Source of the DNA: Frateuria flava
GTDB taxonomy: Bacteria > Pseudomonadota > Gammaproteobacteria > Xanthomonadales > Rhodanobacteraceae
Assembly (NCBI RefSeq): GCF_017837635.1
Contig: NZ_JAGJRS010000013.1
Location: forward strand, 272,764 to 336,763
DNA: 64,000 nt
Direction: 5' to 3'
The notes beneath the pieces were generated by a model that saw nothing but the letters and a program-made list of their open reading frames with translations, had not been told where the DNA came from and ran no database searches. Shown here one piece after another: positions 1 to 8,281 of the stretch. Within the stretch, counting starts at the first letter, position 1. Every line of letters starts with the position of its first letter. Made by a program: the position numbers and the translations under genes.

Positions 1-1117
1 TGTACAGGTCCAGCCCGTAGAAACCGGCCTGCCTGGTGGCCGGCTTGTCCGCGTTGTAGTCGCGCAGCCAGTCGATGAAGCGGGCGACGTCACGGTTGCG
101 CCACATCCAGGTCGGGAAGCGCTGGAAGATCGGTTCCTCGTGCGCAGCCGGGCGTCCGCGCACGTAGCGGTCCAGCACGGCCGCATCCGGCCAGTCGCCC
201 TCCACCGCGACGATGCCGAAGCCGTGCGCCTCGATCAGCCGGCGCGTGATGGCCGCGCGGGCGCGATAGAACTCGCTGGTGCCGTGGCTGGCCTCGCCCA
301 GCAGCACGACGCGTGCATCACCGTAGCGGTCGAACATCCGACCGAAGGCCGGGTCATCGAGGTCCGGCAATGGCTCGACGGCCGCGCGGATCAGCCCTGC
401 GAGGCCGACGCCATCGGCCGGCGCCCGCATCGCGACCGGCTCCATGCGCGGCGTGCCGCTGGCGTCCTGCTCGCTCCACCCGTAGCTGCCGACCAGTGGC
501 ACGAAGCGCACCTCGTCCAGTGGCTCCTCGTCGAAGCGGTCCTCCGCCACGCGGATGACCTTCACCAGACGCTGCCGGTAGAGCGCCCCGCCTACCGGCA
601 TCACCAGCCGCCCGCCGATGGCCAGTTGCCGGCGCAGCACGTCCGGCACCGCCGGGCCGCCGGCCGCCGCGATGATCGCGTCGAACGGCGCCGCCTCCGG
701 CCAGCCGCCGCTGCCGTCGCCCACGCGCAGGCGGATGTTGCGGTAACCCAGTGCATCGAAGCGCTGCTGCGCGAGGTCGGCGAGCTCCGCGTGGCGCTCG
801 ATCGCGTGCACGCTCGCGGCGATGGCCGCCATCACCGCCGCCGCATACCCCGAGCCTGCGCCGATCTCCAGCACGCTGTCGCTCGGGCGCAACTGGGCCG
901 CTTCGAGCATGCGCGCGACGATGAACGGCTGCGAGATGGTCTGCCCGGCCTCGATCGGCAGCGGCGAGTCCTCGTAGGCGAACTCGTGCAGGCTGCCGCC
1001 CACGAACGCCTCGCGCGGAATTGTGCCCATTGCCTCCAGCACCCGCGCGTCGCTGATGCCCCGCCCGGCCAGCTGGCGCTCGACCATGCGCTGGCGCTGT
1101 TCGGCGAAATCATTCAT
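1..1117 (-). CDS. Protein-L-isoaspartate O-methyltransferase fused to erythromycin-esterase-like domain (3' end cut by window)
   Basis: The N-terminal ~210 residues are a PCMT, which methylates isoaspartyl residues in damaged proteins with S-adenosylmethionine. ISQPFIVA lies at residues 61-68 and the SAM-binding VLEIGAGSGY at 82-91. After a linker, from about residue 270, the chain reads VVLLGEASHGTSEFYR and VEGDWPDA, the signature start of the erythromycin esterase (EreA/B-like) fold. The frame stays open to the window edge, so at least 372 residues are seen and the C-terminus is missing. The start is ATG 1117, with GGAGG seven bases upstream; an ATG four bases further in is out of frame. 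The esterase half need not act on macrolides: many chromosomal family members have unknown substrates. It is divergent from dinB. PCMT identity is firm; the fusion is read directly from one uninterrupted frame. Confidence 0.88.
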   Translation of the reverse strand, partial: MNDFAEQRQRMVERQLAGRGISDARVLEAMGTIPREAFVGGSLHEFAYEDSPLPIEAGQTISQPFIVARMLEAAQLRPSDSVLEIGAGSGYAAAVMAAIAASVHAIERHAELADLAQQRFDALGYRNIRLRVGDGSGGWPEAAPFDAIIAAAGGPAVPDVLRRQLAIGGRLVMPVGGALYRQRLVKVIRVAEDRFDEEPLDEVRFVPLVGSYGWSEQDASGTPRMEPVAMRAPADGVGLAGLIRAAVEPLPDLDDPAFGRMFDRYGDARVVLLGEASHGTSEFYRARAAITRRLIEAHGFGIVAVEGDWPDAAVLDRYVRGRPAAHEEPIFQRFPTWMWRNRDVARFIDWLRDYNADKPATRQAGFYGLDLY

Positions 1118-1229
1118 GGCGGGCCTCCGACTTTACGCGAGCACGCTAGTCCGGCCGCTATCAATCGCGTGTCAAACCGCGCATGTGCCGATGACGCGGG
1201 CGACGGCCGCTCGCAAGCCGCCGCTCGCC

Positions 1230-1235
1230 TAGAAT
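1230..1235 (+). promoter_or_regulatory. Candidate -10 hexamer (TAGAAT) of dinB
   Basis: TAGAAT is close to the sigma-70 -10 consensus. It overlaps the upstream in-frame ATG at 1234, so a transcript from here would begin near 1242 and exclude that ATG. This favours the GTG at 1264 as the dinB start. No good -35 and no recognisable LexA box was found by eye. Confidence 0.35.
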
Positions 1236-1263
1236 GGGCGCCAGGCATCCCCGGCTACCCAGC

Positions 1264-2358
1264 GTGTCCCCTTCCCCGCGCAAGATCCTGCACATCGACA
1301 TGGACGCGTTCTATGCGTCGGTGGAGCAGCGCGACGATCCGTCGTTGCGCGGCAGGCCGGTGGTGGTGGCGTGGCGCGGCGCACGCTCGGTGGTGTGCGC
1401 GGCCAGCTACGAGGCGCGCGTGTTCGGCGTGCGCTCGGCCATGCCGGCGGTGCGCGCGGAGCGGCTTTGTCCGCAGGCGGTGTTCGTGCCGCCGGATTTC
1501 ACCCGCTACAAGGCGGTGTCGCGGCAGGTGCGCGCGATCTTCGCGCGGCACACCGACCTGATCGAGCCGCTGTCGCTGGACGAGGCCTACCTGGACGTCA
1601 CCGCCAGCAAGAGCGGCCTGGCCTCGGCGACCGCGACGGCCGAGGCGATCCGCGCGGCGATTCGGCAGGAAACGGACCTGACCGCCTCCGCCGGCGTGGC
1701 GCCGAACAAATTCCTGGCCAAGATCGCCTCGGACTGGCGCAAGCCCGACGGGCTGTTCGTGATCCGCCCGCACCAGGTCGAGGCCTTTCTCGCCCCGCTC
1801 GCGGTCGGCCGCCTGCCGGGCGTGGGCAAGGTCATGGAAGGCAGGCTCGCGGCCATGGGCGTGGCCACCGCGGCGGACCTGCGGCGGCTGGGTGAAGCGG
1901 AGCTGGAACAACGCTTCGGCCGCTGGGGCCGGCGCCTGCATCAGCTTGCCTGGGGCATCGACGACCACCCGGTTCAGCCGGACCGGCTCACCCTGCAGGT
2001 GTCCTCGGAGGACACCTTCGAGCACGACCTCACGCTGGACGAGCTCGAACCGCACATCCACCGCCTCGCCGAGAAGACCTGGGCCGGGCACCAGCGCGAG
2101 CAGGGACGCATCGCGCGCACCATCGTGCTCAAGCTCAAGACCGCCGATTTCCGCACGCTGACCCGCAGCCTGTCGCCCGCCACCCTGCCCGACTCGGCGC
2201 ACGCGCTGGCCGAGCTCGCCTGCGCGCTGCGCGCACGGGTGGACCGTCCGGTCAACACGCGCTACCGGCTGGTCGGCGTGGGCCTGGCCGGCTTTGTCGA
2301 TCGCGACGACTTTGCCGCGCAGCGCGACCTGTTCGAAACCGTCCGGACACCCGACTGA
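1264..2358 (+). CDS. dinB: DNA polymerase IV (Y-family translesion polymerase)
   Basis: Error-prone Y-family polymerase acting in translesion synthesis. Close to the N-terminus is HIDMDAFYASVEQ with the first catalytic Asp, and about residue 105 is SLDEAYLDVT with the second catalytic acidic pair. ASAGVAPNKFLAKIASD and LPGVGKVM (helix-hairpin-helix) follow in family order. The length of about 364 residues suits DinB. An alternative ATG lies 30 bases upstream (1234) but sits inside a TAGAAT -10-like sequence, so GTG 1264 is preferred. It is the only member of its transcript: the next gene is convergent. The C-terminus has no obvious clamp-binding QLxLF but ends in QRDLFE, which could serve. 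Confidence 0.95.
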   Translation: MSPSPRKILHIDMDAFYASVEQRDDPSLRGRPVVVAWRGARSVVCAASYEARVFGVRSAMPAVRAERLCPQAVFVPPDFTRYKAVSRQVRAIFARHTDLIEPLSLDEAYLDVTASKSGLASATATAEAIRAAIRQETDLTASAGVAPNKFLAKIASDWRKPDGLFVIRPHQVEAFLAPLAVGRLPGVGKVMEGRLAAMGVATAADLRRLGEAELEQRFGRWGRRLHQLAWGIDDHPVQPDRLTLQVSSEDTFEHDLTLDELEPHIHRLAEKTWAGHQREQGRIARTIVLKLKTADFRTLTRSLSPATLPDSAHALAELACALRARVDRPVNTRYRLVGVGLAGFVDRDDFAAQRDLFETVRTPD

Positions 2359-2448
2359 CCAGCGAGCGTGACCGCGTCTGGAATTCGCAGGGTTCGGCTG
2401 GCGTCGGCGGCTCGGGCGGCGATCGGGAAACCCGCCGAAGCTGGCTGG

Positions 2449-2467
2449 CCGGCCCCGACGGGGCCAG
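2449..2467. terminator. GC hairpin between convergent genes
   Basis: GGCCCC at 2451-2456 and GGGGCC at 2460-2465 form a short perfect stem between the dinB stop and the convergent DUF6624-like gene. No T-run follows on either strand, so it is only a candidate bidirectional transcription barrier. Confidence 0.25.
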
Positions 2468-2482
2468 GCAGTTCGGGTCGAT

Positions 2483-3184
2483 TTACTGCGCCACCGGCAG
2501 GGCGTAGGAGGCGCCCAGGACGCAGCGGTAGATCGCCAATGGCATCAGCCCGGCGGAAGCGCGGCGGGCGTCCAGTCCCGCTTCATCCTCGACCGGCTGC
2601 ATCGCCAGCGCGCCGCTCGCATCGGGCTTGAACTGGGTGCCGTAGCGCTGCGGCTTGCCCTGCGCCAGCAACACGCGGTCGGTGAGCATCGCCAGGTCCT
2701 GCTTGCGTACGCCGGCATCGGCGCCTCGCGCCTGCAGCGTGCGCAGCAGCTGGAGCTGGAATGCACTGTCGCGGTCGGCGTGCTGCGCCAGCAACCAGGC
2801 GTCGGCCATGCCCTGCGCTCCCACCTGTGCCAGGGTGGGAAAGCCCTGGCGCGCCACCACGCCCTTGAGCCAGGCGAGGTTGTCGCGATCGACCGCCAGT
2901 ACCGCCTGCATGGCGTCCTGGCTTGGCGTGCCCTGGGCCATCGCGGCGTCGCGCACGCGTGCGTCGGCCGCCGCGCGCACTGCCAGCGCCTCGCGCAACG
3001 TCGGTGCCAAGGCATGGCGGCCGCCATCCGCCTTCGCAGCCGCAGCATCCCCATGGGGATGCTGCTCTGCCCAGGCCGCCAGTCCGGGACAGGCTTTCAT
3101 GAGGGCCGCGTCCGTGTCCGTGGCAAATCCGCCGACCGGCCATGCGGCCAGCAGGGTGAGCAGTACGACGCGTGCTCGATCCAT
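2483..3184 (-). CDS. Secreted DUF6624-like protein
   Basis: 233 residues. The N-terminus is a Sec signal peptide (MDRARVVLLTLLAAWPVGGFA then TD), so the product is probably exported. The body is helical, and a C-terminal stretch, LTDRVLLAQGKPQRYGTQF followed by MQPVEDEAGLDARRASAGL, resembles the DUF6624 family core. Function is unknown. The start is the ATG at 3184, where the signal peptide begins; the frame stays open upstream but that part is antisense to lpdA sequence and non-secretory. It lies 32 bases downstream of the lpdA stop on the same strand and could be read through from aceF-lpdA. The family call rests on memory of the motif. Confidence 0.75.
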   Translation of the reverse strand: MDRARVVLLTLLAAWPVGGFATDTDAALMKACPGLAAWAEQHPHGDAAAAKADGGRHALAPTLREALAVRAAADARVRDAAMAQGTPSQDAMQAVLAVDRDNLAWLKGVVARQGFPTLAQVGAQGMADAWLLAQHADRDSAFQLQLLRTLQARGADAGVRKQDLAMLTDRVLLAQGKPQRYGTQFKPDASGALAMQPVEDEAGLDARRASAGLMPLAIYRCVLGASYALPVAQ

Positions 3185-3216
3185 GAGTCTTCCTGCGCGA
3201 GGCGCGACGTCCGCCG

Positions 3217-5028
3217 CTATTTTTTCTTCGGGATGTACAGGTCGGTGATCGTGCCTTCGTAGACCTCCGCCGCCATCGCGACCGACTCGCTCAAGGTCGG
3301 GTGCGGATGGATGGTCAGCGCGATATCGGCCGCCTCGGCGCCCATCTCGATGGCCAGTGCCAGCTCGGAGATCAGGTCGCCCGCGTGCGGGCCGACGATG
3401 CCGGCACCGACGACGCGGTGGGTTTCCTCGTCGAACAGCAGCTTGGTAAAGCCCTCGGTGCGGTCGATGCCGATCGCGCGGCCGGAGGCGGCCCACGGGA
3501 ACTTGCCGACGCCGACCTTGAGGCCTTTTTCCTTGGCCTCGCGCTCGGTCACGCCCACCCAGGCGATCTCCGGATCGGTGTAGGCGACCGACGGGATCAC
3601 GCGGGCGTCGAAGTGGCTCTTCTCACCCGCCACCACTTCGGCGGCGACGCGCGCCTCGTGGGTGGCCTTGTGCGCCAGCATCGGCTGGCCGACCAGGTCG
3701 CCAATGGCGAAGATGTGCGGCACGTTGGTGCGCATCTGCGAATCGACATTGATGAAGCCGCGTTCGCTCACGGCGACACCGGCCTTGTCGGCGCCGATCT
3801 TGCCGCCGTTGGGCGAACGGCCAACGGCGACCAGCACGCGGTCGAACACGGTGGTGTCGGGAAGGCTTTCGCCCTCGTAGCGGACCTCGATGCCCTTCTT
3901 CGTCGCCTTGGCCTCGACCACCTTCGTTCTAAGGTGCACGCCCTTGAGCTTGCCGCCCAGTCGCTTGGCCAGCGGCTTGACCAGGTCGGCATCGGCGCCG
4001 GGGATGAGCTGGTCCATGAACTCGACCACGGTCACTTCGCTGCCGAGGCCTGCGTAAACGGTGGCCATTTCCAGGCCGATGATGCCGCCGCCGACGACCA
4101 GCAGTTTCTTGGGGATCTCGGCAAGTTCCAGCGCGCCGGTGGAATCCATCACGCGCTCGTCGTCCCATGGGAACATCGGCAGGCGCACGGCCTGCGAGCC
4201 GGCAGCGATGATCGCCTGCTCGAAGCGGATCAGCTTCGTGCCCTCGGCCGTCTTTACTTCCAGCTCGTTAGGCGAGACGAAGCTGCCCGTGCCCTGCACC
4301 GTGCGCACCTTGCGCTGCCTGGCCATGCCGGCCAGGCCGCCGGTGAGCTTGCCGACCACCTGCTCCTTGAAGTGGCGCAGCTTGTCCAGTTCGATCTTCG
4401 GCTTGCCGAAGCTCACGCCGTGCGTGGCCATGGCCTCGGCTTCGTCGATCACCGCGGCGGCGTGCAGCAGCGCCTTGGACGGAATGCAGCCGACGTTGAG
4501 GCAGACGCCGCCGAGCGAGGCGTAGCGTTCGACCAGCACGGTATCGACGCCCAGGTCCGCGGCGCGGAACGCGGCGGTGTAGCCGCCGGGGCCGGAGCCG
4601 AGGACGACGAGTTTGCATTCGATGTCCGGCCGGCGGCCGGAATGGCTGGCAGCTTGCGGCGCCTTGCCTTCTCCCGTCGGGAGAGGATGCCGCTCAGGGG
4701 CGGGAGAGGGTGCGGCCGGAGCGGGAGCTTTCGCTTCGCCCGAACCCTCACCCCCGACCCCTCTCCCGGCGGGAGAGGGGAGCGAGTCGCTCGCCTCGAG
4801 GCTGAGGATCACCGCGCCCTCGGACACCTCGTCGCCGACTTTCAGCTTCACGTCCTTGACCACGCCGGCGGCGCTCGAAGGCACCTCCATCGTGGCCTTG
4901 TCCGACTCCAGCGTGATCAGGCTCTGTTCCTTCTCCACGCGGTCGCCGGCCTTCACCAGCACCTCGATCACCGGCACGTTGTCGTGGCCGCCGATGTCCG
5001 GAACCTTCACTTCGATCGTGTTCGCCAT
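3217..5028 (-). CDS. lpdA: Dihydrolipoyl dehydrogenase (E3) with N-terminal lipoyl domain
   Basis: E3 of the pyruvate dehydrogenase complex: reoxidises dihydrolipoamide with NAD+. Residues 1-78 are a lipoyl domain with ESDKATME, the lipoylated Lys at about 44. Residues ~79-125 are an Ala/Pro/Gly-rich linker. The rest is the flavoprotein: GSGPGGYTAA (FAD), redox disulfide in GGVCLNVGCIPSK near residue 175, VVGGGIIGLE (NAD), FAIGDLVG, and HPHPTLSE supplying the active-site His. At 603 residues it is about 125 longer than plain Lpd, explained by the lipoyl domain and linker. It lies 13 bases after aceF with GGAGG before the ATG, so one operon. Part of the linker DNA is a member of an intergenic palindromic repeat family (separate entry). 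The flavoprotein motifs are all intact. Confidence 0.97.
   Translation of the reverse strand: MANTIEVKVPDIGGHDNVPVIEVLVKAGDRVEKEQSLITLESDKATMEVPSSAAGVVKDVKLKVGDEVSEGAVILSLEASDSLPSPAGRGVGGEGSGEAKAPAPAAPSPAPERHPLPTGEGKAPQAASHSGRRPDIECKLVVLGSGPGGYTAAFRAADLGVDTVLVERYASLGGVCLNVGCIPSKALLHAAAVIDEAEAMATHGVSFGKPKIELDKLRHFKEQVVGKLTGGLAGMARQRKVRTVQGTGSFVSPNELEVKTAEGTKLIRFEQAIIAAGSQAVRLPMFPWDDERVMDSTGALELAEIPKKLLVVGGGIIGLEMATVYAGLGSEVTVVEFMDQLIPGADADLVKPLAKRLGGKLKGVHLRTKVVEAKATKKGIEVRYEGESLPDTTVFDRVLVAVGRSPNGGKIGADKAGVAVSERGFINVDSQMRTNVPHIFAIGDLVGQPMLAHKATHEARVAAEVVAGEKSHFDARVIPSVAYTDPEIAWVGVTEREAKEKGLKVGVGKFPWAASGRAIGIDRTEGFTKLLFDEETHRVVGAGIVGPHAGDLISELALAIEMGAEAADIALTIHPHPTLSESVAMAAEVYEGTITDLYIPKKK
4668..4795. 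repeat. Repeat of the CCCTCTCCC family inside the lpdA linker
   Basis: The linker DNA contains CCCTCTCCCGGCGGGAGAGGG at 4758-4778 and CTTCTCCCGTCGGGAGAGG at 4668-4686, preceded on the + strand by ACCCTCACCCCCGACC. The same palindrome with the same flanking CCTCACCCC lies in non-coding DNA near 38784-38829 and 61211-61340. Here it is read in frame as Pro/Gly/Glu-rich peptide within Lpd (about residues 79-120). It appears to be a mobile intergenic repeat that was accommodated in the flexible interdomain linker. Confidence 0.75.
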
Positions 5029-5041
5029 GGCCGCGCCTCCG

Positions 5042-6781
5042 TCAGAGCAGCAGCCGGCGGATGTCGCCGAGCTGGGTGGCGAGGAAGGCGGCGAAGCGCG
5101 CGGCGAGCGCGCCGTCGATCACGCGGTGGTCGTAGGAGAGCGACAGCGGCAGCATCAGGCGCGGCGCGAACTCCTTGCCGTTCCATACCGGCTTGATGGA
5201 GGCCTTCGAGACGCCCAGGATCGCCACTTCCGGCGCGTTGACGATCGGCGTGAACGCGGTACCGCCGATGCCGCCGAGCGAGGAGATCGAGAAGCAGCCG
5301 CCGGACATCTCGCTGGGCCCGAGCTTCTTCTCGCGCGCCTTTTTCGAGATCTCGCCCAGCTCGCGGGCCAGGTCCAGCAGGCCCTTCTGGTCGCAGTCGC
5401 GGATCACCGGCACCACCAGGCCGTCGGGCGTGTCCACGGCGATGCCGATGTGGAAATACTTCTTGAGGATCAATTTCTCGCCGGTCTCGTCCAGCGAGGC
5501 ATTGAACTGCGGGAACTGTTTGAGCGCCGCCACCACCGCCTTGATCTGGAACACCAGCGGGGTGACCTTCAGGTCCTTGTTCTCTGCACCGAGCTGCTTG
5601 CGGAACGCCTCCAGCTCGGTGATGTCCGCGTCCTCGTGCTGGGTGACGTGCGGGATCATCGCCCAGTTGCGCGAGAGGTTCGCGCCGGAAATCTTCTGGA
5701 TACGGGTGAGCGGCTTCTCCTCGACCGGGCCGAACTTGGAAAAGTCCACTTTCGGCCACGGCAGCAGGTTGAGCCCGCCGCCGGCGGCGACCGGCGCACC
5801 CTGCACCGGACGCGCGCCCGAGGCCAGCGCGTGCTTGACGTAGGCGCTGACGTCCTCGCGCTGGATGCGCCCGCCGCGACCGGAACCTTTCACCTGCGCG
5901 ATGTCCACGCCCAGCTCGCGCGCGAAGGCGCGGATCGCCGGGCTGGCATACGGCGCGTCACCGGGCATGATCACCCTGGCGTCCAGCGGCGGTCGTGCGC
6001 GCGGCGCGACATCGCCCTCGGGCACGTTGCCCGGCTGCACGCCGCGGCCACCGACCGGGGCCGGCTGTTGCGACGCCTTGGGACCACCGCCGCTGACCGG
6101 CAGGCCAGTGGCCGACTGCGCATCGGGCGAGGCCGCGGGCGACGGCGCGGCGGCAGCCGGCGCGGCGGCGCCGGTCTCGATCAGGGCGATCACCGCGCCC
6201 TCCGAGACCTCGTCGCCGACCTTGAGCTTGAGCTCCTTCACCACGCCCTCGAACGGCGCGGGCACTTCCATGGTGGCCTTGTCCGATTCCAGCGTGATCA
6301 GGCTCTGGTCCTTGGCCACCGTGTCGCCGACCTTCACCAGCACCTCGATCACCGGGACGTTGTCGTGGCCGATGTCCGGCACGCGCGCCTCGCGCATGCC
6401 ACCGCCGGCCGGGGCCGCGGCGGGCAGCGGCTGCGGCGGCGCTTCGTCGACGGCGCCCTTGCCCGAGCGCGGCTCGGCCGCCCTGGCCTGCTGGGCGGAG
6501 GCGCTCGGCGCCGCGGCGGGTGCGGGAGCCGGGGCGGCACCCTCGGCCTCGATGACGGCGATCAGCGCGCCCTCGGAAACCTCGTCACCGACCTTGAGCT
6601 TGACCTCCTTCACCACGCCGGTGACCGGCGAGGGAACTTCCATGGTCGCCTTGTCCGATTCAAGCGTGATCAGGCTCTGTTCCTTCTCCACGCGGTCGCC
6701 GGCCTTCACCAGCACTTCGATCACCGGCACGTTGTCGTGGCCGCCGATGTCGGGGACGCGTGCTTCTTTGAGGTCGGCCAT
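5042..6781 (-). CDS. aceF: Dihydrolipoamide acetyltransferase (E2 of pyruvate dehydrogenase)
   Basis: E2 core: transfers acetyl from lipoamide to CoA. 579 residues. Two lipoyl domains at about 1-75 and 125-200, each with an ESDKATME lipoylation site (Lys ~44 and ~166), are separated by Ala/Pro linkers. The peripheral subunit-binding domain lies near 275-315 ([24 protein letters not shown]). The catalytic acyltransferase follows, ending with the active-site [14 protein letters not shown] near residue 552. The second lipoyl domain lacks one Gly of the PDIGGHDN start. The start is ATG 6781 with AGGAG six bases upstream; an in-frame upstream ATG adds 41 unrelated residues. It is first gene of aceF-lpdA; aceE lies ~32 kb away on the same strand, so the E1 gene is unlinked. 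Confidence 0.97.
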   Translation of the reverse strand: MADLKEARVPDIGGHDNVPVIEVLVKAGDRVEKEQSLITLESDKATMEVPSPVTGVVKEVKLKVGDEVSEGALIAVIEAEGAAPAPAPAAAPSASAQQARAAEPRSGKGAVDEAPPQPLPAAAPAGGGMREARVPDIGHDNVPVIEVLVKVGDTVAKDQSLITLESDKATMEVPAPFEGVVKELKLKVGDEVSEGAVIALIETGAAAPAAAAPSPAASPDAQSATGLPVSGGGPKASQQPAPVGGRGVQPGNVPEGDVAPRARPPLDARVIMPGDAPYASPAIRAFARELGVDIAQVKGSGRGGRIQREDVSAYVKHALASGARPVQGAPVAAGGGLNLLPWPKVDFSKFGPVEEKPLTRIQKISGANLSRNWAMIPHVTQHEDADITELEAFRKQLGAENKDLKVTPLVFQIKAVVAALKQFPQFNASLDETGEKLILKKYFHIGIAVDTPDGLVVPVIRDCDQKGLLDLARELGEISKKAREKKLGPSEMSGGCFSISSLGGIGGTAFTPIVNAPEVAILGVSKASIKPVWNGKEFAPRLMLPLSLSYDHRVIDGALAARFAAFLATQLGDIRRLLL

Positions 6782-6970
6782 GGGGTCTCCTGCGATGGCA
6801 AGGGCGCAGCGCCCGGGGATGGCGGCGCGCAAGGCTTCCATGATAGCGAACGGCCGCCCGATGCGTAGGCCTTGCCGGTGGATGGCGATCCGGCGGTCGC
6901 ACATCCGGTGCGCGGCATCAGCAGGCCGGTAGCTCCGGGCGGGATGGTCGGGACGGGCCGTGGCGAGGCT

Positions 6971-7177
6971 TCCCCCATCCGCCTAGGGCACCTTCCCCGT
7001 GATCGGACGAAGGGATCTCGCAGCACGCCTCCGCTCGAGCCTCGTCGCAGCGGAGGGAGATCGCGCGGCAAGCCCGCGCTCGAGCCTCTTCGTAACGGAG
7101 GGATATCTCGCGGCAAGCCCCCGCTGGGGCCTTCCCCCGCGTACGCGGGGGAAGGTGCCGACAGGCGGATGGGGGCG
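6971..7177. repeat. Palindromic repeat array (family A) with internal tandem units, in a 611-bp gap
   Basis: The gap between aceF and the ABC genes holds no credible gene. It contains a family-A array: CCCCCATCCGCC at its left end and the inverted GGCGGATGGGGG at its right end, with TTCCCCCGCG...CGCGGGGGAA near the right. Inside are tandem units of about 43-45 bases starting at 7011 and 7054 and a partial one at 7099, each opening AGGGA..TC and containing CGCTCGAGCCTC. The same outer motifs recur near 24.4, 50.1, 52.3, 59.1 and 63.4 kb. The remainder of the gap (7178-7392) shows nothing recognisable beyond a run of seven A at 7245. Confidence 0.8.
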
Positions 7178-7392
7178 CTCTTGGCGGAATGTTCGGAAGC
7201 GGGCCCGCCAAGGCTCCCCGTCCTTCCTGCGCGTTCCACATCGACAAAAAAAGCGCCGCGTGTGGCACCTCCGCTGGCGGTTCGTTCCGCGCCTCCCCGT
7301 CGCAGGCATGACCTTGTGCCGATGTGCCCGCCGGCCGTGCTCCCTATGCTGGCCCCCGTCGGTGCCGCGCGGGGCGGCGCGGAGGAGACTGC

Positions 7393-8277
7393 ATGCTGAC
7401 CATCCGCCACCTGTCCAAGACCTACGCCAACGGCGTGCACGCGTTGCGCGGGATCGACCTGGACATCCCGCAGGGCATGTTCGGCCTGCTGGGCCCCAAC
7501 GGCGCGGGCAAATCCTCGCTGATGCGCACCATCGCGACGCTGCAGGACCCCGACCAGGGCAGCATCGAGCTCGACGGCACGGACCTGCTGGCCGACAAGC
7601 CGGCCACCCGCCGACTGCTCGGCTACCTGCCGCAGGAATTCGGCGTCTACCCGAAGGTGTCCGCCGAGGCGATGCTGGAACACTTCGCCGTGCTCAAGGG
7701 CGTCACCGCGCGCGGCGAGCGGCGCGAGCTCACCGAGGCACTGCTGCGCCAGGTCAACCTGTGGGACGTGCGCAAGCGCAAGCTGGGCAGCTTCTCCGGC
7801 GGCATGCGCCAGCGCTTCGGCATTGCCCAGGCGCTGATCGGGAGCCCGAAACTGGTGATCGTGGACGAGCCGACCGCCGGCCTGGATCCGGAGGAACGCA
7901 ACCGCTTCCTCAACCTGCTGGCCGAGATCGGCGAAAAGGTCGTGGTGATTCTCTCCACCCACATCGTGGCCGACGTCACCGACCTGTGCCCGCGCATGGC
8001 GATCATCGGCCAGGGCCAGGTGCTGTTGACCGGCGAACCGCGCGAAGCGATCCGCAGCCTGGACGGGCGCGTATGGCGGCGCACGATCGACAAGGCGGAG
8101 CTGGACAACTACCGCGCCCGCATGACCATCCTCTCCACCCGCCTGGCCGGTGGACGCACGCTGCTGCACGTGCTGGCCGACGCGCCGCCGGAGCCGGGAT
8201 TCGAACCGGTGGTGCCTGACCTGGAGGACGTCTATTTCGGCCGCCTGCGCGCGCAGGCCACGGCGCGTGCGGCCTGA
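7393..8277 (+). CDS. ABC transporter ATP-binding protein
   Basis: 294 residues. Walker A GPNGAGKSS at about 34-42, Q-loop in YLPQEFGVY, signature SFSGGMRQR near 136, Walker B LVIVDEPTAGLD near 154, and switch His in STHIV. The C-terminal ~75 residues after LLTGEP form an accessory domain common in ABC-2 exporters. The start is ATG 7393 with GGAGGAG eight bases upstream; the frame extends 23 codons further up without a ribosome site. The stop is four bases before the permease-peptidase gene, so the two are translationally linked and surely form one transporter. The substrate is not evident. Confidence 0.95.
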   Translation: MLTIRHLSKTYANGVHALRGIDLDIPQGMFGLLGPNGAGKSSLMRTIATLQDPDQGSIELDGTDLLADKPATRRLLGYLPQEFGVYPKVSAEAMLEHFAVLKGVTARGERRELTEALLRQVNLWDVRKRKLGSFSGGMRQRFGIAQALIGSPKLVIVDEPTAGLDPEERNRFLNLLAEIGEKVVVILSTHIVADVTDLCPRMAIIGQGQVLLTGEPREAIRSLDGRVWRRTIDKAELDNYRARMTILSTRLAGGRTLLHVLADAPPEPGFEPVVPDLEDVYFGRLRAQATARAA

Positions 8278-8281
8278 CGCC

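Noticed and set aside
1140..1263. LexA-controlled promoter for dinB
   Set aside because: No palindrome resembling a gammaproteobacterial or xanthomonad LexA site could be found by eye.
3301..6868. Long plus-strand open frames opposite lpdA and aceF
   Set aside because: Antisense shadows; the lipoyl and catalytic motifs are on the minus strand.
7231..7270. Terminator on the minus strand before the ABC genes (A-run at 7245)
   Set aside because: No adequate stem precedes the T-run on the minus strand and no minus-strand gene ends there.
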